A model generated the notes under the pieces. That model was not told the DNA's origin. It did not search any database and worked only from the letters and a program-made list of their open reading frames with translations. DNA of 64,000 nt from Streptomyces sp. NBC_00539. Lineage in GTDB: Bacteria > Actinomycetota > Actinomycetes > Streptomycetales > Streptomycetaceae. Made by a program: the position numbers and the translations under genes. Every line of letters starts with the position of its first letter. Positions within the stretch are counted from its first letter, which is position 1. Positions 15,973 to 24,698 of this stretch are shown piece by piece. The stretch covers positions 6,033,501 to 6,097,500 of the forward strand of contig NZ_CP107811.1 in NCBI RefSeq assembly GCF_036346105.1, given 5' to 3'.

Positions 15973-16671
15973 TCAGGCGGCGCCCGCGGCCTTGCGGAGG
16001 GTGTCGGCGGTGGCGGTGGTCAGGGGGTCGCCGTGGCCGAAGCAGGCCACGGACGGGGACAGGGCGGCCAGCCGGCGGAAGGAGGCGAGGGCCTGGGCGC
16101 CGTCCACGTTGAACACGCCGAGCATGACCTGCCCAACTCCCGCCACGCAGTCCCCGGTGAACAGCACGCCGTGCTCCGGCAGGTGCACGCCGATGCTGCC
16201 CGGCGTGTGCCCCGGGGCGTGCACCACCACCGCGCCGCCCCCGAACGGCAGCTGCTCGCCGTCCTCCACCTCCTGGTCCACCGGGGTCGGCGCCGCCTGC
16301 GGGGCGGTCAGACCGTGCGCGTACAAGGGGAGTTCCCAGTCCGAGAGCACCGGCTCGGGCACCGGCTGCTCGCCCCGGATCACGGGGGCGTCCAGCCGGT
16401 GCGCCACGATCCGCGCACCCCACCGGGCGCCGAGTTCCCCCGCCGAGCCCACGTGGTCGCGGTGGCAGTGGGTCAGTACGATCCGCTCCAGCCGCTCCGG
16501 GAGCAGGCCCAGCGAACGGATCGCCCCTTCGATCGCGTCGGCGGCGCCCGCGTGGCCGGCGTCGACCAGCGTCAGGGCCTGGTCGTCCTGCCACAAGTAC
16601 GCCTGGCCGATGGGGAAACGCAGCATGTGAAGGCGGTGGGGGACGACCTCCACCAGATCGAGTCCGGTCAT
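15973..16671 (-). CDS. MBL-fold metallo-hydrolase
   Basis: A 232-residue metallo-beta-lactamase-fold hydrolase. The zinc motif is T-H-C-H-R-D-H (H68, H70, D72, H73), with H-A-P-G-H-T-P-G-S further on, G-D-C-V-A and the final G-H-G-D-P. The family includes glyoxalase-II-type thioesterases and lactonases; the substrate is unclear. ATG 16671 is preferred because TACGTT lies six bases before it, suggesting a leaderless start; GTG 16692 is possible. The dipeptidase gene on the same strand ends 75 bases upstream of it. Confidence 0.88.
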   Translation of the reverse strand: MTGLDLVEVVPHRLHMLRFPIGQAYLWQDDQALTLVDAGHAGAADAIEGAIRSLGLLPERLERIVLTHCHRDHVGSAGELGARWGARIVAHRLDAPVIRGEQPVPEPVLSDWELPLYAHGLTAPQAAPTPVDQEVEDGEQLPFGGGAVVVHAPGHTPGSIGVHLPEHGVLFTGDCVAGVGQVMLGVFNVDGAQALASFRRLAALSPSVACFGHGDPLTTATADTLRKAAGAA

Positions 16672-16745
16672 GGGTCGAACGTAAGCGCGCACCCTCCGCT
16701 CCCGGTGCGCGTTTCACCGGAAGCGGAGTTCACCCGTGGCGTAGG

Positions 16746-18110
16746 TCAAATACCCTTGGACCGGGCGTAGTTCACGAGGAACAGGGCCTCCGCCACCGCC
16801 AGACGCTCCAGTTCCTCCGGGGAGACGCTCTCGTTCACCGCGTGGATCTGCGCCTCGGGCTCGCTCAGACCGATCAGCAGCATCTCCGCCTCCGGGTACA
16901 GCGACGTCAGCGTGTTGCACAGCGGGATCGACCCGCCCATCCCGCTGACCTGCATTTCCTGGCCGGGGTACGCGACCTCCATGGCCGCCGCCATGGACGC
17001 GTACGCGGGGCTGCTCGTGTCGGCCTGGAACGGCTGCCCCTGACCCACGACCTCCAGCTCCAGCCGGGCCTGCCACGGGGTGTGCGCCACCAGGTGCGCC
17101 TCCAGCAGCTTGATGGCCTCCGCCGTGTCCACGCCCGGCGGCACCCGCAGGCTGATCAGCGCGCCCGCGCTCGCGTGGACCGACGGCGTCGCGCCGACCA
17201 CCGGCGGGCAGTCGATCCCGAGGACGGTGACGGCCGGGCGGGCCCAGAGCCGGTCCGCGATCGTGCCCTCGCCGATCAGGCCCACGCCGTCCAGGACCTT
17301 CGCGTCGGCCCGGAACTCCGCCTCCGGGTACTGGAGCCCCTCCCAGACCGCGTCCGAGGCCAGCCCGTCCACCGTCGTCGAGCCGTCCTCGGCCCGCAGC
17401 GAGTCCAGCACGCGGATCAGGGCGGCCAGCGCGTCGGGCGCCACACCGCCGAACATCCCGGAGTGCAGGTTCCCGGCCAGGGTGTCGATCTTGACCTTGA
17501 CGAGGGTCATCCCGCGCAGCGTGGCCGTCACCGTCGGCAGCCCCAGCCGGAAGTTGCCCGCGTCGCCGATGACGATGGTGTCGGCGGCCAGCAGCTCCGG
17601 GTGCGCCTCGGCGTACTGCTGGAGGCCCCCGGTGCCCTGCTCCTCCGAGCCCTCCACGATCACCTTCACGCCGACCGGCACCCCGCCGTCGGCCTTGAGT
17701 GCCCGCAGCGCCAGCAGGTGCATGATGAAGCCGCCCTTGCAGTCGGCGGCGCCGCGCCCGTACCAGCGGCCGTCCCGCTCCGTCAGCTCGAAGGCCGGAG
17801 AGATCCAGGCGGCGTCGTCCAGCGGCGGCTGCACGTCGTAGTGGGCGTAGAGCAGGACGGTCGGCGCGCCCTCGGGGCCGGGCAGGTAGCCGTACACCGA
17901 CTGCGTGCCGTCGGGGGTGTCGAGCAGCGCCACGTCCTGGAAGCCCTCGGCGCGGAGCGCGTCCGCCACCCAGTTCGCGGCGGCCTCGCTCTCGCTCCGG
18001 GGGAACTGCGAGAAGTCCGCCACCGACCGGAAGGCCACCAGCTCGGCCAGCTCCTGCCGGGCACGGGGCATCAGCGAGGCGATGGTCTGGGCGACCGGAA
18101 TCGGCGACAT
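16746..18110 (-). CDS. M20 family dipeptidase/carboxypeptidase
   Basis: A 454-residue dinuclear-zinc peptidase of the CNDP/PepV-like M20 group. Ligands and catalytic residues appear in order: Y-A-H-Y-D-V-Q-P, G-A-A-D-C-K-G, E-G-S-E-E-Q-G (catalytic Glu and ligand), V-I-G-D-A-G-N and I-H-A-V-N-E. It has no signal peptide and should act in the cytosol on dipeptides or N-acyl amino acids. ATG 18110 has AGAGGAG upstream. It is divergent from the geranylgeranyl-reductase-like gene across 181 bases. Confidence 0.93.
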   Translation of the reverse strand: MSPIPVAQTIASLMPRARQELAELVAFRSVADFSQFPRSESEAAANWVADALRAEGFQDVALLDTPDGTQSVYGYLPGPEGAPTVLLYAHYDVQPPLDDAAWISPAFELTERDGRWYGRGAADCKGGFIMHLLALRALKADGGVPVGVKVIVEGSEEQGTGGLQQYAEAHPELLAADTIVIGDAGNFRLGLPTVTATLRGMTLVKVKIDTLAGNLHSGMFGGVAPDALAALIRVLDSLRAEDGSTTVDGLASDAVWEGLQYPEAEFRADAKVLDGVGLIGEGTIADRLWARPAVTVLGIDCPPVVGATPSVHASAGALISLRVPPGVDTAEAIKLLEAHLVAHTPWQARLELEVVGQGQPFQADTSSPAYASMAAAMEVAYPGQEMQVSGMGGSIPLCNTLTSLYPEAEMLLIGLSEPEAQIHAVNESVSPEELERLAVAEALFLVNYARSKGI

Positions 18111-18291
18111 GGGCACGCTCCTCTTGGGTGCGACGTTGATGTACGTGTACGCCTCCCGCATCCGCGTGGTGCGCGTAGGGCGGGTACGGCGAAAGACAGC
18201 ATCGATCCTCGCACAGCGAGCCGGGACGATCTCTCGCCGTAGGATTTCCCCGGCATCCGAGGAACAGCCTGATCAGGAGCAGCAGCACATC

Positions 18292-19572
18292 GTGAGCAGC
18301 GACGACGAGGTACAGGGCGCGAGCGCAGAGCAGAACGCCACCGGGCGGGCCGACGAGGGGAGCACCGGCGGGAACGGCGAGGTGTGGGACGTGGTCGTGG
18401 TGGGGGCCGGACCGGCCGGGGCCTCGGCGGCCCATGCGGCGGCGAGCGCCGGGCGGCGCGTCCTGCTGCTGGAGAAGGCCGAACTGCCCCGGTACAAGAC
18501 CTGCGGCGGAGGCATCATCGGCCCCTCGCGGGACGCCCTGCCGCCGGGCTTCGTCCTGCCCTTCAAGGACCGGATCAACGCGGTCACCTTCTCGATGAAC
18601 GGGCGGCTGACCCGGACCCGGCGCTCGCGCGGCATGCTGTTCGGGATGGTCAACAGGGCCGAGTTCGACGCGGCACTGGTCGCGGAGGCGGAGAAGGCGG
18701 GCGCGACCGTCCGTACGGGAACGGCCGTGAGCCGCGTCGAGCAGCACGGGGCGGCGGTACCCGACCGGCGTACGGTGGCCGTGGTCCTCGCGGACGGGGA
18801 GACGGTGCTGTGCCGGGCCGTGGTCGGCGCGGACGGCAGCGCGAGCCGGATCGGCGCCCATGTCGGCGTCGAGATGGACCAGGTAGACCTCGGCCTGGAG
18901 GCGGAAATTCCGGTCCCGCAGACCGTCGCCGAGGACTGGAAGGGGCGGGTGCTCATCGACTGGGGCCCCCTGCCGGGCAGTTACGGCTGGGTCTTCCCCA
19001 AGGGCGACACCCTCACGGTCGGCGTCATCTCGGCGAAGGGCGAGGGCGCGGCCACGAAGCGCTACCTGGACGACTTCATCGCCCGCCTGGGTCTGGCCGG
19101 ATTCGAGCCCGCCGTCTCCTCGGGGCACCTCACCCGCTGCCGGAAGCCCGATTCGCCGCTCTCGCGCGGCCGGGTGCTGGTGGCGGGTGACGCGGCGGGG
19201 CTGCTGGAGCCGTGGACGCGTGAGGGCATCTCCTTCGCGCTGCGCTCGGGGCGGCTCGCGGGTGAGTGGGCCGTGAAGATCTCCGAGGCGCAGGACGCGG
19301 TGGACGCCCGTCGCCAGGCGCTGAACTACGCCTTCGCGGTCAAGGCGGGGCTGGGCGTGGAGATGGGCGTCGGCACGCGCATGCTGGCGCTGTTCGAGGC
19401 GAAGCCCGGGCTGTTGCACGCGGCGATCACCGGCCTGCGTCCGGCCTGGCTGGCCTTCGCCCGGATCACCCGCGGCTCGACGACGCTGGCCGAGCTGGTA
19501 CGGGCGTACCCGCTCGCCCGCAAGGCCCTGCACGTTCTGGACGGGCGCCAGGCGCGCCGACGCCAGGGCTGA
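18292..19572 (+). CDS. geranylgeranyl reductase family FAD-dependent oxidoreductase
   Basis: A 426-residue flavoprotein. The Rossmann FAD motif is V-V-V-V-G-A-G-P-A-G-A-S-A-A, the K-T-C-G-G-G motif typical of geranylgeranyl reductases follows, then A-D-G-S-A-S-R and G-D-A-A-G-L-L-E-P-W-T-R-E-G-I. The group saturates isoprenoid double bonds or oxidises aromatic or lipid substrates. GTG 18292 follows AGGAGC. A -10-like TAGGAT at 18240-18245 is the likely promoter. About 30 polar residues precede the FAD domain. Confidence 0.9.
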   Translation: MSSDDEVQGASAEQNATGRADEGSTGGNGEVWDVVVVGAGPAGASAAHAAASAGRRVLLLEKAELPRYKTCGGGIIGPSRDALPPGFVLPFKDRINAVTFSMNGRLTRTRRSRGMLFGMVNRAEFDAALVAEAEKAGATVRTGTAVSRVEQHGAAVPDRRTVAVVLADGETVLCRAVVGADGSASRIGAHVGVEMDQVDLGLEAEIPVPQTVAEDWKGRVLIDWGPLPGSYGWVFPKGDTLTVGVISAKGEGAATKRYLDDFIARLGLAGFEPAVSSGHLTRCRKPDSPLSRGRVLVAGDAAGLLEPWTREGISFALRSGRLAGEWAVKISEAQDAVDARRQALNYAFAVKAGLGVEMGVGTRMLALFEAKPGLLHAAITGLRPAWLAFARITRGSTTLAELVRAYPLARKALHVLDGRQARRRQG

Positions 19573-19991
19573 GCCGGCGCGAGTGCCGCCCGGCCCCGTG
19601 CGGGGCGGGCGGCCCTCAGCGCGGGTGGCGCAGCTCGCGCGCGTCGCCGCGCTCGCACCTACCCCGGCGCCCCGGCCCCGCGCACCGACCCCGACCGACG
19701 GACTCCCCGTCCCCGGCCCCGTACCTGCCCCGCCCGCCGCCCCGAAGCCGCGCCGGGCCGCACGGCGCCCCGAGGACCGGCCTGCGGATGGCTGCCGGCA
19801 GCGCCGGGCACCTGCCCGTCGACCCTTCGTCCCGCGCGCCGCGGAGCGACGGACGGGGGAAGCCACGGGCGGCCGAAACGATCCGTCGCTCTTCTGTTCG
19901 TCGTATGAATGCAGGGGAGTTCGGCTTTTTCGGCCCGGCTCCGCGTCTACTGTTCCTCGGGTCCCCCCCTGCCGCCGTCGGAGGAACAGCC
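19573..19991. other. 419-base intergenic region
   Basis: I see no convincing gene here. The plus-strand frame of the next gene is open upstream but its composition is Pro/Ala/Arg-rich and unlike a protein. The last 20 bases carry the RBS (GGAGGAACAGCC) of the spherulin-like gene. No strong hairpin was found. Confidence 0.5.
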
Positions 19992-20954
19992 ATGGCCCGC
20001 GCCCGCGTCGTGAAGGCGCTGTACGCCGCTGCGACCGTCCTCCTCCTGGTCGCCACGGCGCCCGCCTGCACGGCCCCGGCCGCAGCCCCGTCGGCCGCCG
20101 CGCGGACCTCCGCACCGGCTCCGGCTCCCGTCGCGCCGCCCGGCCCGCGGGCCCCCGGCGTGCGGGGCCTGGAGGTCGCGGTCCCCGCCTACGTGGGGGC
20201 GGACGCCCCGATGCTGTCCGCTCTGGCCGCCGCCGGCCCGGCCGTATCGGTGGTCGTCCTCAACCCGGGCAACGGCGACTCCCCGTTCGACGCCCGCTGG
20301 CAGGCCCGCGCGGACGCCCTGCGCGCCGGCACCACGGCGACCGGCGAGCGGACAAAGGTGCTCGGCTACGTCCACACCGACCACGGCAACCGCGACGTGG
20401 CCGCCGTCAAGGCCTCCGTGGACAACTACGTGAAGACGCCCGACGGCCGCCTGCACGTCGACGGCGTCTTCTTCGACGTCGTCGGCCGGGACTGCGGCCC
20501 CGCGAACGCCACCCGCGACCTGTACGAGCAGCTGCGCCACTACGTCGAGGACGCCATGCACGCCACCGATCCGTCCGCAGGGGACCTGGTGGTGAACAAC
20601 CCGGGCACCGCCATCGCGGACTGCTACCTGGAACCCGGCCACCGTACGGCCGACGTCTTCGTCACCTTCGAGGACACCTACGCCGCCTACACCTCCGGAG
20701 GCTGGCTGGGCGGCAACGTCTTCAACACGTCCGGCGGCTACCGCGCCGGCAGCGAACTCGACCCGAGCGGCACGGCGTTCTGGCACCTCGTCCACGACGT
20801 CCCGGACGCCTCCGCCATGCGCTCCACGCTCCGCACCGCCTTCGACCGAGGCGCGGGCTACGCCTACGCAACCAGCGCCGCCATGCCCAACCCGTGGAAC
20901 ACGCCACCGGCCTGGCCCTACTCCGGCCAGACCGGCTTCGCCACCCTCGGCTAG
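19992..20954 (+). CDS. spherulation-specific family 4 (spherulin 4-like) protein, exported
   Basis: A 320-residue protein with an N-terminal export signal (VVKALYAAATVLLLVATAPAC). A-P-A-C may be a weak lipobox, so it could be a lipoprotein. A Pro/Ala spacer leads to a TIM-barrel-like domain: L-E-V-A-V-P-A-Y-V, V-V-V-L-N-P-G-N-G, L-G-Y-V-H-T-D-H-G and D-G-V-F-F-D-V. Spherulin 4 relatives include endo-alpha-1,4-polygalactosaminidase-like glycosidases; an exopolysaccharide hydrolase role is plausible. ATG 19992 has GGAGGA upstream. It converges on the mycothiol-type gene 22 bases away. Confidence 0.85.
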   Translation: MARARVVKALYAAATVLLLVATAPACTAPAAAPSAAARTSAPAPAPVAPPGPRAPGVRGLEVAVPAYVGADAPMLSALAAAGPAVSVVVLNPGNGDSPFDARWQARADALRAGTTATGERTKVLGYVHTDHGNRDVAAVKASVDNYVKTPDGRLHVDGVFFDVVGRDCGPANATRDLYEQLRHYVEDAMHATDPSAGDLVVNNPGTAIADCYLEPGHRTADVFVTFEDTYAAYTSGGWLGGNVFNTSGGYRAGSELDPSGTAFWHLVHDVPDASAMRSTLRTAFDRGAGYAYATSAAMPNPWNTPPAWPYSGQTGFATLG

Positions 20955-20975
20955 CGACGGCGGGGCCGGACGCCG

Positions 20976-21716
20976 TCAGATGATCGGGGACGCCTCCCTC
21001 CACAGCCGCGCGAGGGGGTGTCCGGCGTCATCGGGGCCGGTCAAGGGGAGGCGGTTCCACAGGGTCGCGTACAGCCGGGCCGCCTCGCCCGCCAGATCGA
21101 GGTCCGCCGGGGTCCCGGAGTCCCCCCGCGCCGTGCGCGGCGGCTCCTGCGACAGGTGCACCGTCCACACCGCGCCCGTGTCGGTCGCCCGTATCCGTAT
21201 GACCTGGGGCTTCTCGCTGCGCACCCCGCTGCGCGAGCGGGCGTGGAAGCCGGTCAGCAGCTCGTCCACCCCGTCCTCGGCGAACTCCGGGGTCACCATG
21301 GAGAACGGGACGCCGAGCGCAGCCTGCGCGTCGAACCGGTGCACCGTCGTCTCGTGCGCCTGACGGCGGGCCCAGAACCCCAGGGGGGACGGCGCGGTCG
21401 GCAGGAACGTCCAGCACTCCACATCCGCCGGAGCCTCGCCCAGCGTCCGCACCAGCGCCGCGTGCCCCTCCCGGAACCAGGCCAGCAGCTCGGACCCCGT
21501 CGCGTCCGGTGCCTGCGGGAACGGACCCGGTTCCGTCACCGCGCCCCCGACGTACCCGGCCGCCCAGCGGTGGACCGCCCCGGTGTGCCGCAGCAGATCG
21601 GCGACCCGCCAGTCGGGGCAGGTCGGCACCGGGGCGTCCGTACCCGCGCGTTCGGCCGCCTGGGCCATCAGCTCGCCCTCGCGGGCCAGCGTCTCCACAA
21701 AGTCGATGATCTCCAT
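20976..21716 (-). CDS. maleylpyruvate isomerase family mycothiol-dependent enzyme
   Basis: A 246-residue DinB/YfiT-fold protein of the mycothiol-dependent maleylpyruvate isomerase family. Landmarks are C-P-D-W-R-V-A-D-L-L-R-H-T-G (a conserved metal His), E-T-T-V-H-R-F-D-A-Q (second His) and the C-terminal domain ending W-R-E-A-S. Members use mycothiol, the actinobacterial thiol, for isomerisation or conjugation. ATG 21716 has no RBS but follows CACACT by 7 bases, so a leaderless mRNA is likely. It is divergent from alkB, 37 bases apart. Confidence 0.88.
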   Translation of the reverse strand: MEIIDFVETLAREGELMAQAAERAGTDAPVPTCPDWRVADLLRHTGAVHRWAAGYVGGAVTEPGPFPQAPDATGSELLAWFREGHAALVRTLGEAPADVECWTFLPTAPSPLGFWARRQAHETTVHRFDAQAALGVPFSMVTPEFAEDGVDELLTGFHARSRSGVRSEKPQVIRIRATDTGAVWTVHLSQEPPRTARGDSGTPADLDLAGEAARLYATLWNRLPLTGPDDAGHPLARLWREASPII

Positions 21717-21753
21717 GGACGGGAGTGTGCCAGCCACCCCTGACAATGGGGAC

Positions 21754-22404
21754 ATGGAAGGGGAACTCTTCCCGCGCGAGCGGACCGAGATCGCCCCCGG
21801 CGCGGTGCACCTGCCCGACTGGCTCGACCGGCGCCGGCAGCGCGAGCTGCTCACCGCCTGCCGCGAGTGGGCCCGGCCGCCGGGGGGGCTGCGCACCGTG
21901 CACACCCCCGGCGGCGGGACGATGACCGCCCGCCAGGTGTGCCTGGGGCTGCACTGGTACCCGTACGGATATGCGCGTACCGCCGTCGACGGCGACGGCG
22001 CGCCGGTCAAGCCGATGCCCCCCTGGCTTGCCGCACTCGGGCGCACCGCCGTCACCGACGCCTACGGGCGGCCACCGGACGAGGCGTACGACATCGCCCT
22101 CGTCAACTTCTACGACGGCGACTCCCGCATGGGCATGCACAGGGACTCCGACGAGAAGTCGGCGGCCCCCGTCGTCTCCCTCAGCCTCGGCGACTCCTGT
22201 CTGTTCCGCTTCGGCAACACCGCCTCGCGCGGCCGCCCGTACCAGGACGTGGAACTGCGCAGCGGCGACCTGTTCGTCTTCGGCGGACCGAGCCGGCTCG
22301 CCTACCACGGGGTGCCGAAGGTCATGCCCGGCACCGCGCCGCCCGAGCTGGGTCTGACGGGGCGGCTGAACATCACACTGCGGGTCGGCGGCCTCCTGCC
22401 CTGA
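21754..22404 (+). CDS. alkB: alpha-ketoglutarate-dependent dioxygenase AlkB
   Basis: A 216-residue Fe(II)/2-oxoglutarate dioxygenase that removes alkyl groups from DNA bases. The iron triad is H129-R-D131 and H185, and the 2-oxoglutarate/iron signature R-L-N-I-T-L-R lies near the C-terminus. N-F-Y-D-G-D-S-R-M-G-M-H-R-D is the AlkB hallmark. ATG 21754 follows GACAAT (21742-21747) by six bases with no Shine-Dalgarno, so it is probably leaderless. Its promoter is back-to-back with that of the mycothiol-type gene. Confidence 0.94.
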   Translation: MEGELFPRERTEIAPGAVHLPDWLDRRRQRELLTACREWARPPGGLRTVHTPGGGTMTARQVCLGLHWYPYGYARTAVDGDGAPVKPMPPWLAALGRTAVTDAYGRPPDEAYDIALVNFYDGDSRMGMHRDSDEKSAAPVVSLSLGDSCLFRFGNTASRGRPYQDVELRSGDLFVFGGPSRLAYHGVPKVMPGTAPPELGLTGRLNITLRVGGLLP

Positions 22405-22444
22405 TCGGCGCCCGGCCCCTCCCGCTCGTGCGAGGATCGCTGTC

Positions 22445-23743
22445 ATGAACGGCAACGGGGCCCCGCGGCGGGTGGGGGACGCGTCCACGGTGTCCACGGT
22501 CTCATCGGCGGCCTCCGCCGCCGACCGGGCAGCGGCGGCCACGAGGACCAGACTGGAGCGGGGCCGCGGCGCGCTGGGCCCCGCGTTGGAACTCGTGCAC
22601 ACCGGCCGTGCCCCGACCCGGGCGGTGCTGACCGCCAAGCTGGGCGTCACCCGCGCCACCGCCGGAGCGGTCGCCGCCGAACTGGAGGCGCTCGGCCTGA
22701 TCCGCGTCGACTCCCGCCCCGGTGGCGCCGGCGGTACCCAGGGCCGGCCCTCGCACCGGCTCGCCGTGGAGGAGAACGGCCCGGTCGCGCTGGCCGCCCA
22801 GGTGCACCCGGACGGCTTCCGGGCCGCCCTCGTCGGCCTCGGCGGCCGGATCGTGGCCACGGCCCCCGGCAAGGTCACCGTCTCCGCCGACCCGGCGCAG
22901 GTCCTCGGCGCCGTCGTCGACGCGGGCGCCGCGCTGCTCGCCGAGTCCGGGCGGCGCTGCATCGGCGCGGGCCTCGCCGTTCCCTCTGCGGTCGCGGAGC
23001 CCGAGGGAACCGCACTGAACCCCCTGCACCTGGCCTGGCCGGCCGGATCCCCGGTCCGGGCCATCTTCGCCGAACGGGTGAAAGCTGCCGGGATCGACGG
23101 CCCCGCCCTCACCGGCAACGACGTCAACCTCGCCGCGCTCGCGGAGCACCGCCACGGCGCGGGCCGCAGCGCGCAGCACCTGCTGTGCGTGGCCACCGGC
23201 CACCGGGGGGTCGGCGGGGCGCTGGTGCTCGACGGCCGCCTGCACACCGGCAGCGCCGGTCTGGCCCTGGAGGTCGGCCACCTCACCGTGAACCCGGAGG
23301 GGCGGGCCTGTCACTGCGGGAGCCGGGGTTGCCTCGACGTGGAGGCGGACCCGCTGGCCTTCCTGACGGCGGCGGGCCGTACGCCCGGCCCCGAGGTGTC
23401 GCTGCTCCAGCAGGCGCGGGACCTGTTGCACGCCGAGTTCGCGGATCCGGCCGTACGGGCGGCCGCCGAGGAACTCATCGACCGGCTGGGACTGGGGCTG
23501 GCGGGTCTGGTGAACATCCTGAACCCGGACCGGATCATCCTGGGCGGTCTGCACCGGGAGCTGCTCCAGGCGGATCCGGAGCGGCTGCGCGCGGTGGTCG
23601 CGGACAGGAGCCTTTGGGGGCGCAGCGGCGGGGTGCCGATCCTGCCGTGCACCCTGGACCACAACAGCCTGGTCGGCGCGGCGGAGCTGGCGTGGCAGCC
23701 GGTGCTGGACGACCCGCTGGGGGCGCTGGGCACCGCCGCCTGA
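22445..23743 (+). CDS. ROK family transcriptional regulator
   Basis: A 432-residue ROK protein with an N-terminal winged-helix segment (TRAVLTAKLGVTRATAGAVAAELEALGLI) and a sugar-kinase-like ROK domain. The zinc motif is C-H-C-G-S-R-G-C-L. The phosphate loop is weak (V-A-T-G-H-R-G-V-G-G), and the E-V-G-H segment is kept. Such proteins repress sugar genes and sense sugars. The first 30 residues are a low-complexity Ala/Ser stretch. No sugar operon is adjacent. Confidence 0.92.
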   Translation: MNGNGAPRRVGDASTVSTVSSAASAADRAAAATRTRLERGRGALGPALELVHTGRAPTRAVLTAKLGVTRATAGAVAAELEALGLIRVDSRPGGAGGTQGRPSHRLAVEENGPVALAAQVHPDGFRAALVGLGGRIVATAPGKVTVSADPAQVLGAVVDAGAALLAESGRRCIGAGLAVPSAVAEPEGTALNPLHLAWPAGSPVRAIFAERVKAAGIDGPALTGNDVNLAALAEHRHGAGRSAQHLLCVATGHRGVGGALVLDGRLHTGSAGLALEVGHLTVNPEGRACHCGSRGCLDVEADPLAFLTAAGRTPGPEVSLLQQARDLLHAEFADPAVRAAAEELIDRLGLGLAGLVNILNPDRIILGGLHRELLQADPERLRAVVADRSLWGRSGGVPILPCTLDHNSLVGAAELAWQPVLDDPLGALGTAA

Positions 23744-23836
23744 GGGCGGGGCAGGGTGTGCAGGCTGCCGGCCGGGGCCGGGGGCCGGGAGGCGGCGTGC
23801 TCCGGGTCCCGGCGGTGGGGGTGCGGCGGGCGCGGG

Positions 23837-24379
23837 CTACCCGGGCCTGGTGCCGGCCCGGGCCGATACCGGCACGGCTGCGACGACGGCCGCCGGTTCC
23901 ACGGCGTAGAGCGCCGCCGGGGCGGGCTCTCGTACAGCCTTGGAGGAGATCCGCACGGTTCGGGTCGGCGCCGTGGAGGCGGGAGCCGCCCGCAGGGAGA
24001 ACCAGACCACCTTGCCGGGCCCCTCCTGCTGGTGCCGGGCACCCCAGGCCTCGCTGATCGCGGCCACGAGCGCGAGGCCGCGTCCGCAGGTCTCCAGAGC
24101 CGCGGACTCGCGCACCACGGGCAGCCGCGGATCGCTGTCGTGCACAGAGACGGTGAGCCGGCCCAGCCGGAATTCGATCTCCACCCTGCAGACCTTGTCC
24201 GGCTGCGCGTGGCGGTGCACGTTGCTGAGCAGCTCCGTCACGCCGAGCGCGGCCCGGTCGATGAGGGGGTCGAGCTGCCAGTGACGCAGTTGTGCAGAAA
24301 CGATTCTGCGGATCTGGCCGATCCGCGCGGGCAGGGCCTGCAGTTCGACGACGCAGTGCCTGCGGGAATGACTTATCAC
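23837..24379 (-). CDS. RsbW-like ATP-binding protein (HATPase_c_2)
   Basis: A 180-residue GHKL ATPase of the anti-sigma/RsbW type common in Streptomyces. The N box is E-L-L-S-N-V-H-R-H-A, the G1 box is H-D-S-D-P-R-L-P, and G2 is T-C-G-R-G-L-A-L-V. These kinases control sigma factors or anti-anti-sigma proteins by phosphorylation. The start is GTG 24379 with GGGGAG upstream. About 40 residues after the domain form an Ala/Pro/Val tail. It is divergent from the Cds1-like gene; no sigma factor is adjacent. Confidence 0.9.
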   Translation of the reverse strand: MISHSRRHCVVELQALPARIGQIRRIVSAQLRHWQLDPLIDRAALGVTELLSNVHRHAQPDKVCRVEIEFRLGRLTVSVHDSDPRLPVVRESAALETCGRGLALVAAISEAWGARHQQEGPGKVVWFSLRAAPASTAPTRTVRISSKAVREPAPAALYAVEPAAVVAAVPVSARAGTRPG

Positions 24380-24407
24380 GGCTGCGACTCCCCGACATGA
24401 GTGTTAC

Positions 24408-24420
24408 GGGTGCTGCACCC
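24408..24420. promoter_or_regulatory. 13-bp palindrome upstream of RsbW-like gene
   Basis: GGGTGC-T-GCACCC is a perfect inverted repeat 28 bases before the GTG of the RsbW-like gene. It is a candidate operator within the 319-base divergent region. Confidence 0.35.
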
Positions 24421-24503
24421 TCTGTGACGCCTCACCAGGGTCACCCACGGTGCGCCGGTGTGCAACCGAACGGGCCCGATGATCTGGTCCCGGTGTCCGG
24501 CAC

Positions 24504-24539
24504 CCGTCCGAAAGCCGTCGGTCCGCCGTCCGAAAGCCG
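24504..24539 (+). repeat. 14-bp direct repeat, 22-bp period, in divergent promoter region
   Basis: CCGTCCGAAAGCCG occurs at 24504-24517 and exactly again at 24526-24539. The 22-bp spacing is about two helical turns, which suits a pair of direct-repeat binding sites for a regulator between the RsbW-like and Cds1-like genes. Confidence 0.5.
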
Positions 24540-24603
24540 CCTGCGGGTGCGCGGCGGGCCGTTCCGCAGCCCGGACGCAGGCCGCTCACCCGGCCCCCTA
24601 AAG

Positions 24604-24653
24604 CCATGCGCATGGAAACCCAAAGGAACTGTTTGCGCAGGTGAGGGAGGTAC
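24604..24653 (+). promoter_or_regulatory. palindrome and candidate stress-type promoter for Cds1-like gene
   Basis: CCATGC-GCATGG (24604-24615) is a perfect 12-bp palindrome. Downstream, GTTT at 24631-24634 and AGGTAC at 24648-24653, 13 bases apart, resemble the Streptomyces sigma-B-type pattern (GNNT, 14-16 bases, GGGTAC). The match is imperfect and unproven. Confidence 0.3.
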
Positions 24654-24698
24654 ATTGCGAAGGCAGGGGGCCACGGAAGTGATGAAGGAGCAAGGCGC

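Noticed and set aside
16714-20115. 1133-codon open frame on the minus strand
   Set aside because: It runs through the dipeptidase, the reductase-like gene and a spacer in other frames. Its translation is Arg/Gly/Pro-rich without domains, as expected for antisense of G+C-rich genes.
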